The notes below the pieces were generated by a model, which was given only the letters and a program-made list of their open reading frames with translations, was not told where the DNA came from and made no database searches. The translations under genes were made by a program, and so were the position numbers. A stretch of 64,000 nucleotides of DNA. It comes from JAANXG01 sp034520625 (GTDB taxonomy: Bacteria; Pseudomonadota; Gammaproteobacteria; Arenicellales; JAANXG01). Position 1 is the first letter of the stretch; the number at the start of each line of letters is the position of its first letter. The stretch lies in assembly GCA_034520625.1 (NCBI GenBank), contig JAXHNI010000009.1:248001-312000 (forward strand). The letters run 5' to 3'. Below are positions 28,112 to 35,656 of this stretch, one piece after another.

Positions 28112-28242
28112 ATCGGGCGCGAGCCCGACATCTATTTCCAGTCGGGCTGGCGCCCGACCTACAGGACATCGACGCGCTAAGGCAAAGCCAGCTCGCAGCA
28201 TATAGCCCACCCAAGTGTCAATCTCCTTCGTCCCTCTTTGCA
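28112..28242. repeat. REP-like palindromic repeat, copy B
   Basis: Two palindromes (GATCGGGC...GCCCGA near 28112-28129, and GTCGGGC.GGCGCCCGACCTAC ending at 28162) are followed by the same tail as copy A, including CATCGAC, CTCGCAGCATAT and CTCC.TCGTCCC. The match to 2990-3097 extends over roughly 100 nt with gaps, so this is a composite element rather than a simple terminator. Confidence 0.8.
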
Positions 28243-28411
28243 ACCAACCCCCGGGAGAGGGAATCAGCGTGACAGCAATATCTCCATCTCCATACTTTTC
28301 GTGCCGGTCGCGCGGTACGTCGTCAGCCTTCTCTCGGCGTGGTAATCGAGCCTGCGATAGACTTGCGGCCGGATATCACAGGCCGGGAATGATAGGTTTG
28401 ATGGGATTCCG

Positions 28412-28705
28412 ATGGACTCGCTGATTACCGCCGCGGGACGGGCGCTGGCGGCGGGGGATCCCCTCGGCGCGTTGAACCGGGTCGCCCTGCGCGACGACCC
28501 GCCGGCGTTGGCGCTTCGCGGCATCGCGATGGCGCAGCTCGGCGATCTCGACCGGGCTAAAGCCCTCCTGCGGCGTGCCGCGCGTGCCTTCGGCCCGAAA
28601 GCGGCCGCGGCCCGGGCGCGGTGCCGGGTTGCCGAGGCCGAGGCGCTGCTCGCGGCGCTCGATCCCGGACCGCTGCGCCTCACCGGGCGCCGCGTTTCCG
28701 GGTGT
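28412..28705 (+). pseudogene. Truncated TPR-like N-terminal fragment
   Basis: The frame begins MDSLITAAGRALAAGDPLG and continues with ALALRGIAMAQLGDLDRAK and LLRRAARAFGP. This alanine-rich helical-repeat pattern resembles the start of larger TPR-containing regulators. After about residue 96 it runs into the reverse complement of the AHSA1-like gene, and similarity ends. No good ribosome-binding site precedes it. I treat it as a 5' remnant of a longer gene. Confidence 0.5.
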
Positions 28706-29154
28706 CACGGTCCATCCGGAATCTCCGCCTCGACCAACTTCGCCAGAAGCAGCAGGGACTCCTGCCAGCCGAGGTAGCACATCTCGACCGGGATGACTTC
28801 GGGAATGCCTTCCTGGGTGAATTCCAGCTCGGTCCCGCAGGACACCGCCTTGAAAGTGATGGTGCCCTGGATCGTCCCGGACAGATTGGGGTCGTCGAAC
28901 CGGTCGGTGTAGCGGATCCGTTCGTGGGGCACCAGCTCTATATACTCGCCGCCGAACGAGTGGCTCTTGCCGGTGGAAAAGTTCGTGAAGGACATCTTGT
29001 AGGCGCCGCCGGCGCGGGCGTCCATCTGGTGAACCGTGCCGGTAAACCCGTTCGGGGGCATCCACTTGACCATGGCATCCGGATCGAGGAATGCCTTGTA
29101 AACCGGCTCGGGGGCGATCCGCAGTACGCGGTGAAGACGGACTGTACTGGACAT
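28705..29154 (-). CDS. SRPBCC / AHSA1-like domain protein
   Basis: A 149-aa protein of the START/Bet v1-like superfamily, group AHSA1 (activator of Hsp90 homologue 1-like). The pattern VLRIAPEPVYKAFLDPDAMVKWMPP followed by GGAYKMSF and LGWQESLLLLAKLVEAE is typical. Such proteins usually form a hydrophobic ligand cavity; no specific ligand can be predicted. The ATG at 29154 fits the family start. No partner gene is adjacent. Confidence 0.88.
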   Translation of the reverse strand: MSSTVRLHRVLRIAPEPVYKAFLDPDAMVKWMPPNGFTGTVHQMDARAGGAYKMSFTNFSTGKSHSFGGEYIELVPHERIRYTDRFDDPNLSGTIQGTITFKAVSCGTELEFTQEGIPEVIPVEMCYLGWQESLLLLAKLVEAEIPDGP

Positions 29155-29249
29155 CGTCTGGTTCTCCAGTCGACGGTTGTTACCGGGTTGGCCTTCCCTG
29201 GTCGAACGGGGGAGCACGGATTCTACAGCACGCCGCGCGCCCGTCGCCC

Positions 29250-29320
29250 GTAGGAAGCCAGCCCCCTGGCCGATAGGCCATCGCCCGAAGCCCCAATCGG
29301 CGAGGGGGCTTGCCTCCTAC
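29250..29320. repeat. REP/BIME-like palindrome with 25-bp arms
   Basis: Arms at 29250-29274 and 29296-29320 match at 22 of 25 positions around a 21-nt loop, with the outer ends GTAGGAAGCC and CTCCTAC. It occupies most of the 315-nt gap between the AHSA1-like gene and tpm. I see no gene in that gap. Confidence 0.8.
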
Positions 29321-29469
29321 AGTTGGCCCCCACCCGATTCTTCAATTATCGATACAGGGCTTTTGGCGGGGCACACTGCTGTTTGGACAGAACGCGAACA
29401 TTGGTCGACCGGGAAAGACTAAAGTAACCTCTGATACTTGCATTCCCCGAACCACGAGAAAGGTCTTGC

Positions 29470-30108
29470 ATGGAAACAGACTTCTGGCTGCGAAGATGGC
29501 GAAACAACGAGATCGGCTTCCACCAACGCGAAGTCAACCCGCTGCTGGTCGCCCATTTCGATGATGTGTGCCTGCAACGAGGCGCACGGGTGTTCGTCCC
29601 GCTGTGCGGCAAGACCCTGGACATCCCCTGGCTGCTGTCCCGGGGATACCGGGTGGCGGGTGTGGAGCTGAGCGAGCTGGCCGTCGAGCAGTTGTTCGAG
29701 GGGCTCGGCGTGAAACCCCGGGTGTCGGACATCGGCGCGCTGAAGCAATACAGCGCCGCCGATATCGACATCTTCGTCGGGGATATCTTCGAGCTGTCCG
29801 CGGATGCGCTGGGCCCCGTCGATGCGACCTACGACCGGGCGGCGCTGGTCGCCCTGCCCGAAGACATGCGGGGGCACTATGCCAGGCACGTGATAGAGAT
29901 CACCGACCGGGCGCCGCAGTTCCTGCTCACTTTTGAGTACGACCAGAGCGAGATGGACGGACCGCCGTTCTCGGTAACCGGCGCGGAGGTAAGTCTTCTC
30001 TATAAGGACACCTACGACGTGACTCTGGCCACGAGCAAAGATATCCCCGGCGGACTGAAAGGAAAATGCGCCGCGACGGAAAACGCGTGGCTGCTTACAG
30101 ATTCTTGA
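29470..30108 (+). CDS. tpm: Thiopurine S-methyltransferase
   Basis: A 212-aa SAM-dependent methyltransferase of the bacterial TPMT family, which methylates thiopurines and in bacteria also selenium or tellurium species. Diagnostic sequences are the N-terminal FWLRRWRNNEIGFHQREVNP and VFVPLCGKTLDIPWL, then GVELSELAVEQ and YDRAALVALPEDMR. Length is normal. A GAAAGG ribosome-binding element lies upstream of the ATG. Its 3' end overlaps the convergent acetyltransferase gene by 14 nt. Confidence 0.95.
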   Translation: METDFWLRRWRNNEIGFHQREVNPLLVAHFDDVCLQRGARVFVPLCGKTLDIPWLLSRGYRVAGVELSELAVEQLFEGLGVKPRVSDIGALKQYSAADIDIFVGDIFELSADALGPVDATYDRAALVALPEDMRGHYARHVIEITDRAPQFLLTFEYDQSEMDGPPFSVTGAEVSLLYKDTYDVTLATSKDIPGGLKGKCAATENAWLLTDS

Positions 30109-30685
30109 CGAGCAGCACCCAGTTGGCGCCGCGGTTTCGCCAGCCGTTTTTGACCATCGGGCGTTTGGCTTTCTCGATGTAACCCTGCCGCTCATAGAGC
30201 CTGCGCGCCCCCGCATTCGCATCCGAGACGATGATGCTCAATCCGGATTTTCCGAGGTCCGCGGCGATGGCCTCGGCCACTTCCAGCAGCCCGCGGCCGA
30301 AGCCCTTTCCCCGCTGCTCGGGATAGGTGGCCAGCACGTTCACGTACCATGTGCCCGGGGCCATGTCTTCGAGCTGCTGCAGCGGCACGAACATGGGCGG
30401 GATATCGGAATAGTCGGCAGGCGCCGGATCATTTTCCAGGGGGTAGCCGATCAGGCATGCCGCGACGCCCTCGTCATGTTCAAGAACGACCGCGTTGCGG
30501 TACGAAAACGAGCCGGTCTCGCGTCCGGCGCGCGCCCGGCCGACATCCCAGGGCGATTGCCCGGGCTCCGCCATGCCGGACCAGATATACAGCGGCATGC
30601 CGTCGCCGGCCATGTTGCCGAGCTCCGCCAGTGCCTTCGCGTCACCCGGTACGGCGCGTCTGTATGGAGGCTGCAGCTCGAGCAT
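30095..30685 (-). CDS. GNAT-family N-acetyltransferase
   Basis: A 196-aa acetyltransferase-fold protein. The acetyl-CoA binding stretch WYVNVLATYPEQRGKGFGRGLL contains the R-x-x-G-x-G motif, and the following SIIVSDANAGARRLYERQGY is the characteristic N-x-x-A-x-x-L-Y segment. The ATG at 30685 is preceded by a strong AAGGAGAGG; 13 further upstream codons lack such support. Substrate cannot be predicted. Confidence 0.9.
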   Translation of the reverse strand: MLELQPPYRRAVPGDAKALAELGNMAGDGMPLYIWSGMAEPGQSPWDVGRARAGRETGSFSYRNAVVLEHDEGVAACLIGYPLENDPAPADYSDIPPMFVPLQQLEDMAPGTWYVNVLATYPEQRGKGFGRGLLEVAEAIAADLGKSGLSIIVSDANAGARRLYERQGYIEKAKRPMVKNGWRNRGANWVLLVKNL

Positions 30686-31022
30686 CTCTTGTTCCTCTCC
30701 TTGTCGTTCCTCAGTCGCAAGCATAGCGCTTGATGGCCGCCGTTAGAATTGGGTAGAAATGGAACAGTCCACGATTTCGAATCTTGTCGGCGAGACGGTG
30801 TATTTGACGAAGTGGCGCCGCCCGCCACGATCCGTAAGATTGGATGTCAGGCTTGCGCCTGACCTGCAGTGTTTGACAGATCGGTAGCCGACGAGTGGGT
30901 TACCCGCCCCTGCTCACTTGGTTTCCGCCATACCGTTGGCCGCTTCGCGCGCCCCGTCAAGTGCTTCGTGGATGCCGCCAACTCGTACCCGTGTCACATT
31001 CATTCCTCCGCCACAGATAGGC
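30686..31022. other. Gene-free region with small REP palindrome
   Basis: No convincing gene is visible between the acetyltransferase start and the first attC-like site. A palindrome GTCAGGC-TTGC-GCCTGAC (30846-30863) belongs to the REP family found at 2993 and 42414. The remainder shows no recognisable element. Confidence 0.6.
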
Positions 31023-31120
31023 GCTTAGCGACAAGGCGCGGCCGCGCTTGACGGCGACCGACCGGAGCGATAGCGAAGGGCGGGGGCAGTCAAGCATCAG
31101 TCTGCAGCGCATTGTTGTAC
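31023..31120 (-). repeat. attC-like site 1
   Basis: On the minus strand the element runs from GTACAAC (31120) to GCTAAGC (31023), roughly matching the RYYYAAC and GTTRRRY simple sites of attC. Its interior contains GCTTGACTGC, CGCCCTTCGC, GCTCCGGTCGG and CGCCGTCAAGCGCGGC, which pair as an imperfect palindrome. The same interior recurs at 32322, 33618 and 36558. Confidence 0.72.
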
Positions 31121-31139
31121 CATCTCTATCTATGGGCCT

Positions 31140-31517
31140 TCATGCTGAAGGCAAACTCCCTCGAAATATAAAATAAACCGCCCCCATTATACAGAGACCC
31201 GCCCACAAATAGTCCAACTTCAGTGGTTCGCGCATATAGAGGATCGCAAACGGAACGAAAACCAATAAAGTAATTACCTCCTGCAGTATCTTTAGCTGCC
31301 CAAGACTGAGCACTGTGAACCCGATTCGATTGGCGGGTACTTGAAACATATACTCAAATACTGCAATACCCCAACTAACCAACGCTGCCACTATCCATGG
31401 CTTATTGTTCAGTTCTTTCAGATGCGCATACCATGCAAACGTCATAAACACGTTAGACAGCGTTAGCAACGCAACTGTTTGTACAAGAACCGGGATTTTC
31501 AGGTTGAGTATTGACAT
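31140..31517 (-). CDS. DUF486 (DMT-like) small membrane protein
   Basis: A 125-aa protein with four predicted membrane helices. FEYMFQVPANRIGFTVLS, LGQLKILQEVITLLVFVPFA and the last helix GAVYFIF match the DUF486 family, half-sized relatives of drug/metabolite transporters. Function is unknown. It is the terminal cassette gene on this side: its stop lies 20 nt before attC-like site 1, and its A/T content is clearly higher than that of flanking core genes. Confidence 0.87.
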   Translation of the reverse strand: MSILNLKIPVLVQTVALLTLSNVFMTFAWYAHLKELNNKPWIVAALVSWGIAVFEYMFQVPANRIGFTVLSLGQLKILQEVITLLVFVPFAILYMREPLKLDYLWAGLCIMGAVYFIFRGSLPSA

Positions 31518-31529
31518 TGCCTATGCGTG

Positions 31530-31583
31530 TTGAGCGGTACAACGTTTACGTGAGCGGCACTTGACACATTTGTCAGCTTTATG
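31530..31583 (-). repeat. Short attC-like site 2
   Basis: The minus strand contains CAAGTGCCGCTCACG flanked by TGACAAATGTG on one side and TAAACGTTGTACC on the other. The central block is shared with 35582-35627. It lies directly between two minus-strand genes, as expected for a compact attC, but the terminal simple sites are weak. Confidence 0.45.
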
Positions 31584-32301
31584 TGTCGATGTATTCATAA
31601 ATGCATTTTAGCGGTGTTCCGTCGAACTTTATTTCGTGGCCTTGAACTTGTCCGTCAGCGATCTTGAATGGGATCGCTCCAACCTTTTCCATGAAGTAAA
31701 CGTAGTCTCGATAATTCTCTGCGCTTTTTGTTTCGCTGTATAAATCCGTGCGAAATACCAACACATACAAAATAGAGTGATCAGCTTTCGCTGCGATTGT
31801 GCCGATTGTTGCGTAGAGTAACTGATATCGAACGTCGAACATGTCCCGCGACGGCACGAGAAAATGTTGACCGAGCAGCTTCTCGATTCTTTGCGGGGCG
31901 TTTGTGGATACGCCACAAATTTGTTTAGCCTTGGCGTCCAAGTAGCTATCTAAGATGGTCCCGCCGAATGACTCATCCACTTTAGCCTCGACGCCCACAA
32001 AAACCGTCTCGCTATTTTGGGTTTTCGCATAGATTCCGAGATCGTGCACACGGCCTCTGCCATATTCATCAAATCGGACTTCGTACTCCGGCACCGCTTT
32101 TTCAATATTAAGCGGCGTACCCAGTACCTCCGAAGCTCGCCTGCCAATGTGTTCCAGGCCATCGCGATTGAAAATGAATTCCGCAACCGAGTAAGCGCTA
32201 CGCCCCTTTTTCCATTGATGCGATATTCGGGGTGTATCGTAGAGCTTCGCCCAGTCCTCTATATCTAGCAGCGGCCTTCCCGACGTGTCTACGATCGTCA
32301 C
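31579..32301 (-). CDS. PD-(D/E)XK-like protein (DUF6946-like), integron cassette
   Basis: A 240-aa protein with no assigned function. HDLGIYAK followed by VFVGVEAKVDESFGG (about residues 86-115) fits the D...E-x-K core of the PD-(D/E)XK nuclease superfamily. The N-terminal half includes WKKGRSAYSVAEFIF. It is bounded by attC-like sites and is AT-richer than neighbouring core genes, so it is probably a mobile cassette, perhaps defence-related. The assignment to DUF6946 is from memory of the family and is tentative. Confidence 0.65.
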   Translation of the reverse strand: MTIVDTSGRPLLDIEDWAKLYDTPRISHQWKKGRSAYSVAEFIFNRDGLEHIGRRASEVLGTPLNIEKAVPEYEVRFDEYGRGRVHDLGIYAKTQNSETVFVGVEAKVDESFGGTILDSYLDAKAKQICGVSTNAPQRIEKLLGQHFLVPSRDMFDVRYQLLYATIGTIAAKADHSILYVLVFRTDLYSETKSAENYRDYVYFMEKVGAIPFKIADGQVQGHEIKFDGTPLKCIYEYIDT

Positions 32302-32321
32302 CGCGGTCTCCTATAAAGCTA

Positions 32322-32405
32322 ATAGCGTTGGCGATGAGCCGCTCTTGACGACGACCGACTGGAACGGCAGCGAAAGGAGGAAGCAGTCAAGCGTCGGGCT
32401 CGATC
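32322..32405 (-). repeat. attC-like site 3 (degenerate)
   Basis: The minus-strand interior reads GCCCGACGCTTGACTGC, then CTTTCGCTGCC and GTCGTCGTCAAGAGCGGC, clearly homologous to sites at 33618 and 36558. The terminal simple sites have decayed; no GTTRRRY is seen on the distal side. Confidence 0.55.
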
Positions 32406-32420
32406 ATATTTATAGATGAC

Positions 32421-32618
32421 TTAGTCTTTCTTTCCGGTTGCCTTACGCAAGAACTCTACAGGAGAGAAAGTCAACTCAGACCGTGAACCATCTTGCTTAG
32501 CATAGCCGGTTTCCCGGGGCGAGAATATGCACCGAATCGAACATCTGGGCCATTTGTCGCTGAGTAAGCCAGACGGTCTCGCCCTCCAGCCAAATCTCTT
32601 CAAGAATTATTCGCTGCT
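32421..32618 (-). pseudogene. Recombined remnant of a RhuM-like protein
   Basis: One frame encodes IILEEIWLEGETVWLTQRQM followed by AQMFDS, matching the start of RhuM/virulence-type proteins (E-x-V-W-L-T-Q-x-Q-M-A-x-L-F), then stops at NRLC. A second frame continues for 60 aa to FLRKATGKKD with no obvious relation. The two pieces appear fused by deletion, leaving no functional gene. Confidence 0.5.
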
Positions 32619-32672
32619 CCGGGCGAGGTCAAGCGACGGACTCCGTCCTGGTGTTGGCTGCCTGTGCGTTAT
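32615..32672 (-). repeat. attC-like site 4 (partial)
   Basis: The minus strand carries ATATAACGC, then GGACGGAGTCCGTCGCTTGA, resembling the proximal half of the sites at 33618 and 36558. The distal half has been replaced by the RhuM-like remnant. The 3' end of the upstream gene reads through this site, so its last dozen codons derive from it. Confidence 0.45.
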
Positions 32673-33252
32673 ATGTAACTTTGCCTCTGTCTATCGAAAG
32701 AAATCCTGAAGCCTGAATGGCCTTTATGACCAGCGGAATCTCCTTCTCGTCTAAGGTTTCGCGAAAATGCGCCTGAAGTGCCCTCGACAGCGTCCGCTCT
32801 GTTCTTGGTCGGGTGACCTTCGGTTCACGCAACTTTGCGACGAAGATCTCGGCCTTCTCTTTTGGAGATTTCTGATTCGCGCTCTTTACGATAGGAATCT
32901 CCTCGATACTTTCCCAACGTCCGGCAAGTATCTTGTTGGTTTTAAGATGGGAAATTAACGGTTCAAAGCCCTTGTCTCGGGAAATAACATGAAAGAACGC
33001 GCCAGGGTCTTCCGTCGCAAACCTGCCGATGTAATAAGCGATGTGGAAATCAAGGGCGTTGGGACCGTTTCCCGATATTCTTATGTACTTGCCTCTGGAG
33101 CCAAGATTCTGCACCGCCGCTACGAGCTCGAACGGGAGTTTCGTCTGGTTCGCTCCAACGAAAAGAAAGATTTCGAAGTGTTCTTCCATGAGCGGCGCAA
33201 GTGTATCCGGCTGCACGCTTTCGAGGTCAATAAAAACCAAGTTCCTTCGCAC
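32629..33252 (-). CDS. PIN/NYN-like domain protein, integron cassette
   Basis: A 207-aa protein with an N-terminal nuclease-like fold. The acidic positions appear in VFIDLESVQP, ALDFHIAYYIG and VISRDKGFEPLI, as expected for a PIN/NYN domain. The C-terminal part (ALQAHFRETLDEKEIPLVIK) looks like a small winged helix. It starts at GTG with no strong ribosome-binding site, and its tail is encoded by an attC-like remnant. RNA cleavage is plausible but unproven. Confidence 0.7.
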   Translation of the reverse strand: MRRNLVFIDLESVQPDTLAPLMEEHFEIFLFVGANQTKLPFELVAAVQNLGSRGKYIRISGNGPNALDFHIAYYIGRFATEDPGAFFHVISRDKGFEPLISHLKTNKILAGRWESIEEIPIVKSANQKSPKEKAEIFVAKLREPKVTRPRTERTLSRALQAHFRETLDEKEIPLVIKAIQASGFLSIDRGKVTYNAQAANTRTESVA

Positions 33253-33282
33253 GGTTTTTAGGTTTCCATTTTGGACAGTTAG

Positions 33283-33543
33283 TTATGCGGCAGCGCGCTC
33301 GTATAGATATTCAGGCGCCAGGTCCGCTCCGGTGGACCAGACAATAGTTTTCAATTCTGGAACTACTCGGAATTCCCGAAACTTTGATACATCCTTCAGA
33401 GGCTCAAGTACCTCTCCCCACAACTCATCCTTTAAGTCGAGGACACCCTCAGTACCATCTTCAAAAGTTACCTTGATTCGGTAATCTCCGGCATATTCAG
33501 CAGTTTTCAAGCTCGGCGTCGTCGCTCTACTCCAAGGGCTCAA
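33283..33543 (-). CDS. DUF2442 domain protein, integron cassette
   Basis: An 86-aa protein. YRIKVTFEDGTEGVLDL, FREFRVVPELKTIVW and GADLAPEYLYE match DUF2442, small proteins often encoded beside toxin-like DUF4160 partners; no such partner is adjacent. The exact start is uncertain: TTG at 33543, or another TTG at 33510. Its stop codon lies inside the sequence GTTATGC, a recombination-like core found in the same position in several genes here. Confidence 0.8.
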   Translation of the reverse strand: MSPWSRATTPSLKTAEYAGDYRIKVTFEDGTEGVLDLKDELWGEVLEPLKDVSKFREFRVVPELKTIVWSTGADLAPEYLYERAAA

Positions 33544-33617
33544 TTTTCTTCAGAGGCTTCCGGTCTTCGGCCAGTTTCCAGGTCTCAACCAATTTGGTTC
33601 GATGAAGTCCGAGCCAT

Positions 33618-33711
33618 TCTAAAACGATGAGCCGCGCTTGACGGCGACCAACCGGAGCGGCAGCGAAGGGCGGGAGCGGTCAAGCGTCGGACTGCAGCGC
33701 CCTGGTTAGGT
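33618..33711 (-). repeat. attC-like site 5
   Basis: The best-preserved site. On the minus strand it begins at ACCTAAC (33711-33705, a perfect RYYYAAC), contains AGTCCGACGCTTGACCGC, CCGCCCTTCGCTGCCGC and CGCCGTCAAGCGCGGC, and ends near GTTTTAGA (33625-33618). The internal arms pair imperfectly. The antitoxin gene's stop codon overlaps the first simple site, as usual in cassettes. Confidence 0.8.
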
Positions 33712-33927
33712 TGCGGAACCGTGTCCCTTCTCAAGATATTCGCGGAGGGCTTTGTTAACGGCTTCCGAATCGGGGAAGATTTCGTGGAGATCTGGGTCGA
33801 TTAATACGAGGTTTGTTCCTTCTTCCCGATATCTCTTGGCATACTTGCCTCGGACCCCGGATTTGATCAGTTCGGACGGATATTCCGGGCGTAAGTCGTC
33901 GGATTTGCTATTGCTCATAAGCTTCAC
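33706..33927 (-). CDS. Putative antitoxin partner of BrnT
   Basis: A 73-aa protein downstream of, and overlapping by 20 nt, the BrnT gene. PELIKSGVRGKYAKRY-like sequence (SELIKSGVRGKYAKRYREEG) and FPDSEAVNKALREYLE suggest a small DNA-binding antitoxin-type protein. It lacks the usual BrnA pattern, so the partnership rests on gene order. Two near starts (33927 and 33918) are possible. Its stop overlaps attC-like site 5. Confidence 0.65.
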   Translation of the reverse strand: MKLMSNSKSDDLRPEYPSELIKSGVRGKYAKRYREEGTNLVLIDPDLHEIFPDSEAVNKALREYLEKGHGSAT

Positions 33928-34177
33928 GCTCTCGGCGTGTCATCTGTCGCGCAGAGATTAAACGAATTCTATCACCTCTGTCTGTGAAGGCAACGACGAC
34001 GTACCGGCCCTGCCGCGTTCTCCCGAATATAAGGAATCGTTCCTCATCGTGAGAATGGTCGGGATCGGCCACCGTCGACGAATACTGATCCCCAAACACT
34101 TCGGCACCCTCCTCGAAAGTGACGCCGTGTTTGGCTTTGTTCCTTCGGGCCTTGTTCGGATCCCATTCAAAGTCCAT
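33908..34177 (-). CDS. BrnT-family toxin
   Basis: An 89-aa toxin of the RelE-like BrnT family, ribonucleases that arrest translation. The opening FEWDPNKARRNKAKHGVTF, followed by EERFLIFGRT and VVVAFTDRGDRIRLISARQMTRREREAY, matches the family closely. It is the first gene of the module, with the antitoxin second, as in brnTA systems. The pair lies between a cassette core site at 34216-34222 and attC-like site 5, forming one probable cassette. Confidence 0.9.
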   Translation of the reverse strand: MDFEWDPNKARRNKAKHGVTFEEGAEVFGDQYSSTVADPDHSHDEERFLIFGRTRQGRYVVVAFTDRGDRIRLISARQMTRREREAYEQ

Positions 34178-34221
34178 AGCTGTCCCAGTTGGCTGACCGT
34201 TACGAGCCTAGCGCAACCTAA

Positions 34222-34650
34222 CGGGTGACATGGACCTCCCCACCCTGGCGGCATCTACGTGCCAGAATGGAGGTGCCTAATCCGTCCAAACATCGAGTGA
34301 GGAAATCCATGTCAAATATAACCCGCTTCAGTATTGATCTGGCCAAGAGTCCCTTTGCGGTGTGTGGTATCGACGCGCACGGCAAGGTCGTGCTCAAAAA
34401 GACATTGACACGCGCCCGGTTGCTCGAATTCTTCGCCAATGTGCCACCACATGCCCTCGTCGCCATGGAGGCCGGCTCCGGTGCCCACCACTGGGCTCGC
34501 CAGTTTAAGGCGTTGGGTCACGACGCCCGTATCATCGATCCACGCTTGGTAGCACCTTATCGCGAGCAGGGTCGCACTGGCAATAATGACATGAACGATG
34601 CCATCGCCATCTGTGAAGCCACCGGGCGTCCGTCAATGCGGTTCATTCCC
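34222..34650 (+). mobile_element. Truncated IS110/IS1111-like element
   Basis: The 5' part of an IS110-family element lies immediately beside ACCTAAC (34216-34222), a cassette core site. A 5' non-coding lead with a GGACCTCC...GGAGGTGCC inverted pair (34232-34276) precedes the transposase start. The element is cut near 34650 by an unrelated IS21-type remnant in the opposite direction. Confidence 0.7.
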
Positions 34651-34662
34651 GCGACTGGATGA
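34309..34662 (+). pseudogene. IS110-family transposase, N-terminal fragment
   Basis: Only 117 of about 340 expected residues remain. FSIDLAKSPFAVCGIDAHGK, VAMEAGSGAHHWARQF, IDPRLVAPYREQGRTGNND and MNDAIAICEA belong to the DEDD-type N-terminal domain of IS110/IS1111 transposases; the C-terminal Serine-containing domain is missing. The ATG at 34309 has GAGGAAA upstream. The last residues arise from the junction with the IS21 fragment, so this is inactive. Confidence 0.88.
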
Positions 34663-35060
34663 ACCGATAGACCGAGGAGTAACTGCCGGTGAACCCGTGC
34701 TGGCGGACCAGCCCCTGATGGATGGTACGGCACTGCATGCCCAGCTCGACCCACTCCTCGACCGTCGATCGGTACGGCCTTGGCCAGCGCCCGGTCGGAA
34801 TCTCCCTGGCGCATGCGCACCAGGATGTTGCGATACTCGTACATCTCGAACATCTTGTCGGCCATGGATACGCCCCGCGATCAAAACCGCGAGCGTATCC
34901 GGTTCGAACAATGGTTCGAGCCCGAAAACCGGCCTCCGCCGACACAGATCCACCACCGGGGGTGGCTCCATTAGCGTGAAAACGAAGTGGCTCCAATAGG
35001 GTGAAAAACACCCTGGTTCCATTAAGGTGAAAACGGAATGGCTCCATATGGGTGACAAAT
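34648..35060 (-). mobile_element. IS21-type remnant with istA fragment and repeated end
   Basis: The minus strand encodes MFEMYEYRNILVRMRQGDSD, the start of an IstA transposase. A shift into another frame then gives WVELGMQCRTIHQGLVRQHG and SSVYRFIQS, after which the element is cut by IS110 sequence. At the other edge (34962-35057) four near-copies of TGGCTCCATTA..GTGAAAA stand in tandem, typical of IS21-end binding sites. The outer end reads TGTCACCC on the minus strand. istB is absent. Confidence 0.8.
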
Positions 35061-35578
35061 GACAGTCGCCCGGTAATCTCGACCTTTTCGAATCCGGATT
35101 CGCGGAGAAGGCGGGCACATAGGCGCTCGAACCCTTCCGGAGTAACAGACTTCAGCATCTCAAGAAGCACTTGCCGATGATCGTCCCCGGTCCTGTCGGT
35201 TGTTTCGGTAGTTACCGGGACAGCTTCCTGCGTTGATTTTCGTGCTTCGGCGTGAATCTTGACCCATTTCAAGAATAGCTTCCGAGACTCGGCTTCGTTC
35301 AGCTTCGTCTCATAGCCTTTCGAGGTAAGCGTCCAGGTGCCTCGAACCGACCCATCCAAGAGGCCTTCCCACACAAGGTACTGGCGCGCCCAATGGACTT
35401 GATTGTAGAAGCGGGTCTGACCAGATTTCAGTGTTTCTTCAAGCTTCTTATCAGAAATGTCCGAACGTTGCGCGATCAGATCGCAAACCTCGCGCGGTTT
35501 TCCGGAACCATTAAGCTCGCGAAGCGCGTCGAGCATTGGTCCCATCCATTTCACGAACTCTGATTTGGCTTTAGCCAT
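35060..35578 (-). pseudogene. Mrr-like restriction endonuclease gene interrupted by IS21 remnant
   Basis: The intact 5' part encodes an Mrr N-terminal winged-helix domain (MAKAKSEFVKWMGPMLDALR, then WARQYLVWEGLLDG and GTWTLTSKGYE) and the first strand of the Mrr catalytic domain (LLEMLKSVTPEGFERLCARL, RESGFEKVEITGR). Just before the expected G-D-G-G-I-D motif the reading frame enters IS sequence. Catalytic residues are therefore lost. The start is at 35578, where the family begins. Confidence 0.82.
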
Positions 35579-35581
35579 GGC

Positions 35582-35627
35582 ACCCAAAACGCGTGCGTGA
35601 GCGGCACTTGGCGCACATGTTAGGTGC
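35582..35627 (-). repeat. Short attC-like site 6
   Basis: On the minus strand this 46-nt element begins at CACCTAAC (35626-35619) and ends at GTTTTGGGT (35590-35582), with CAAGTGCCGCTCACG between. ATGTGCGCC and GCACGCG provide partly pairing inner arms. The central block is shared with 31530-31583. Its position, 30 nt beyond one gene's stop and just before the next gene's start, fits a cassette boundary. Confidence 0.62.
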
Positions 35628-35656
35628 TGCCTTCGCGCCAACAGACCCTGCCCACT

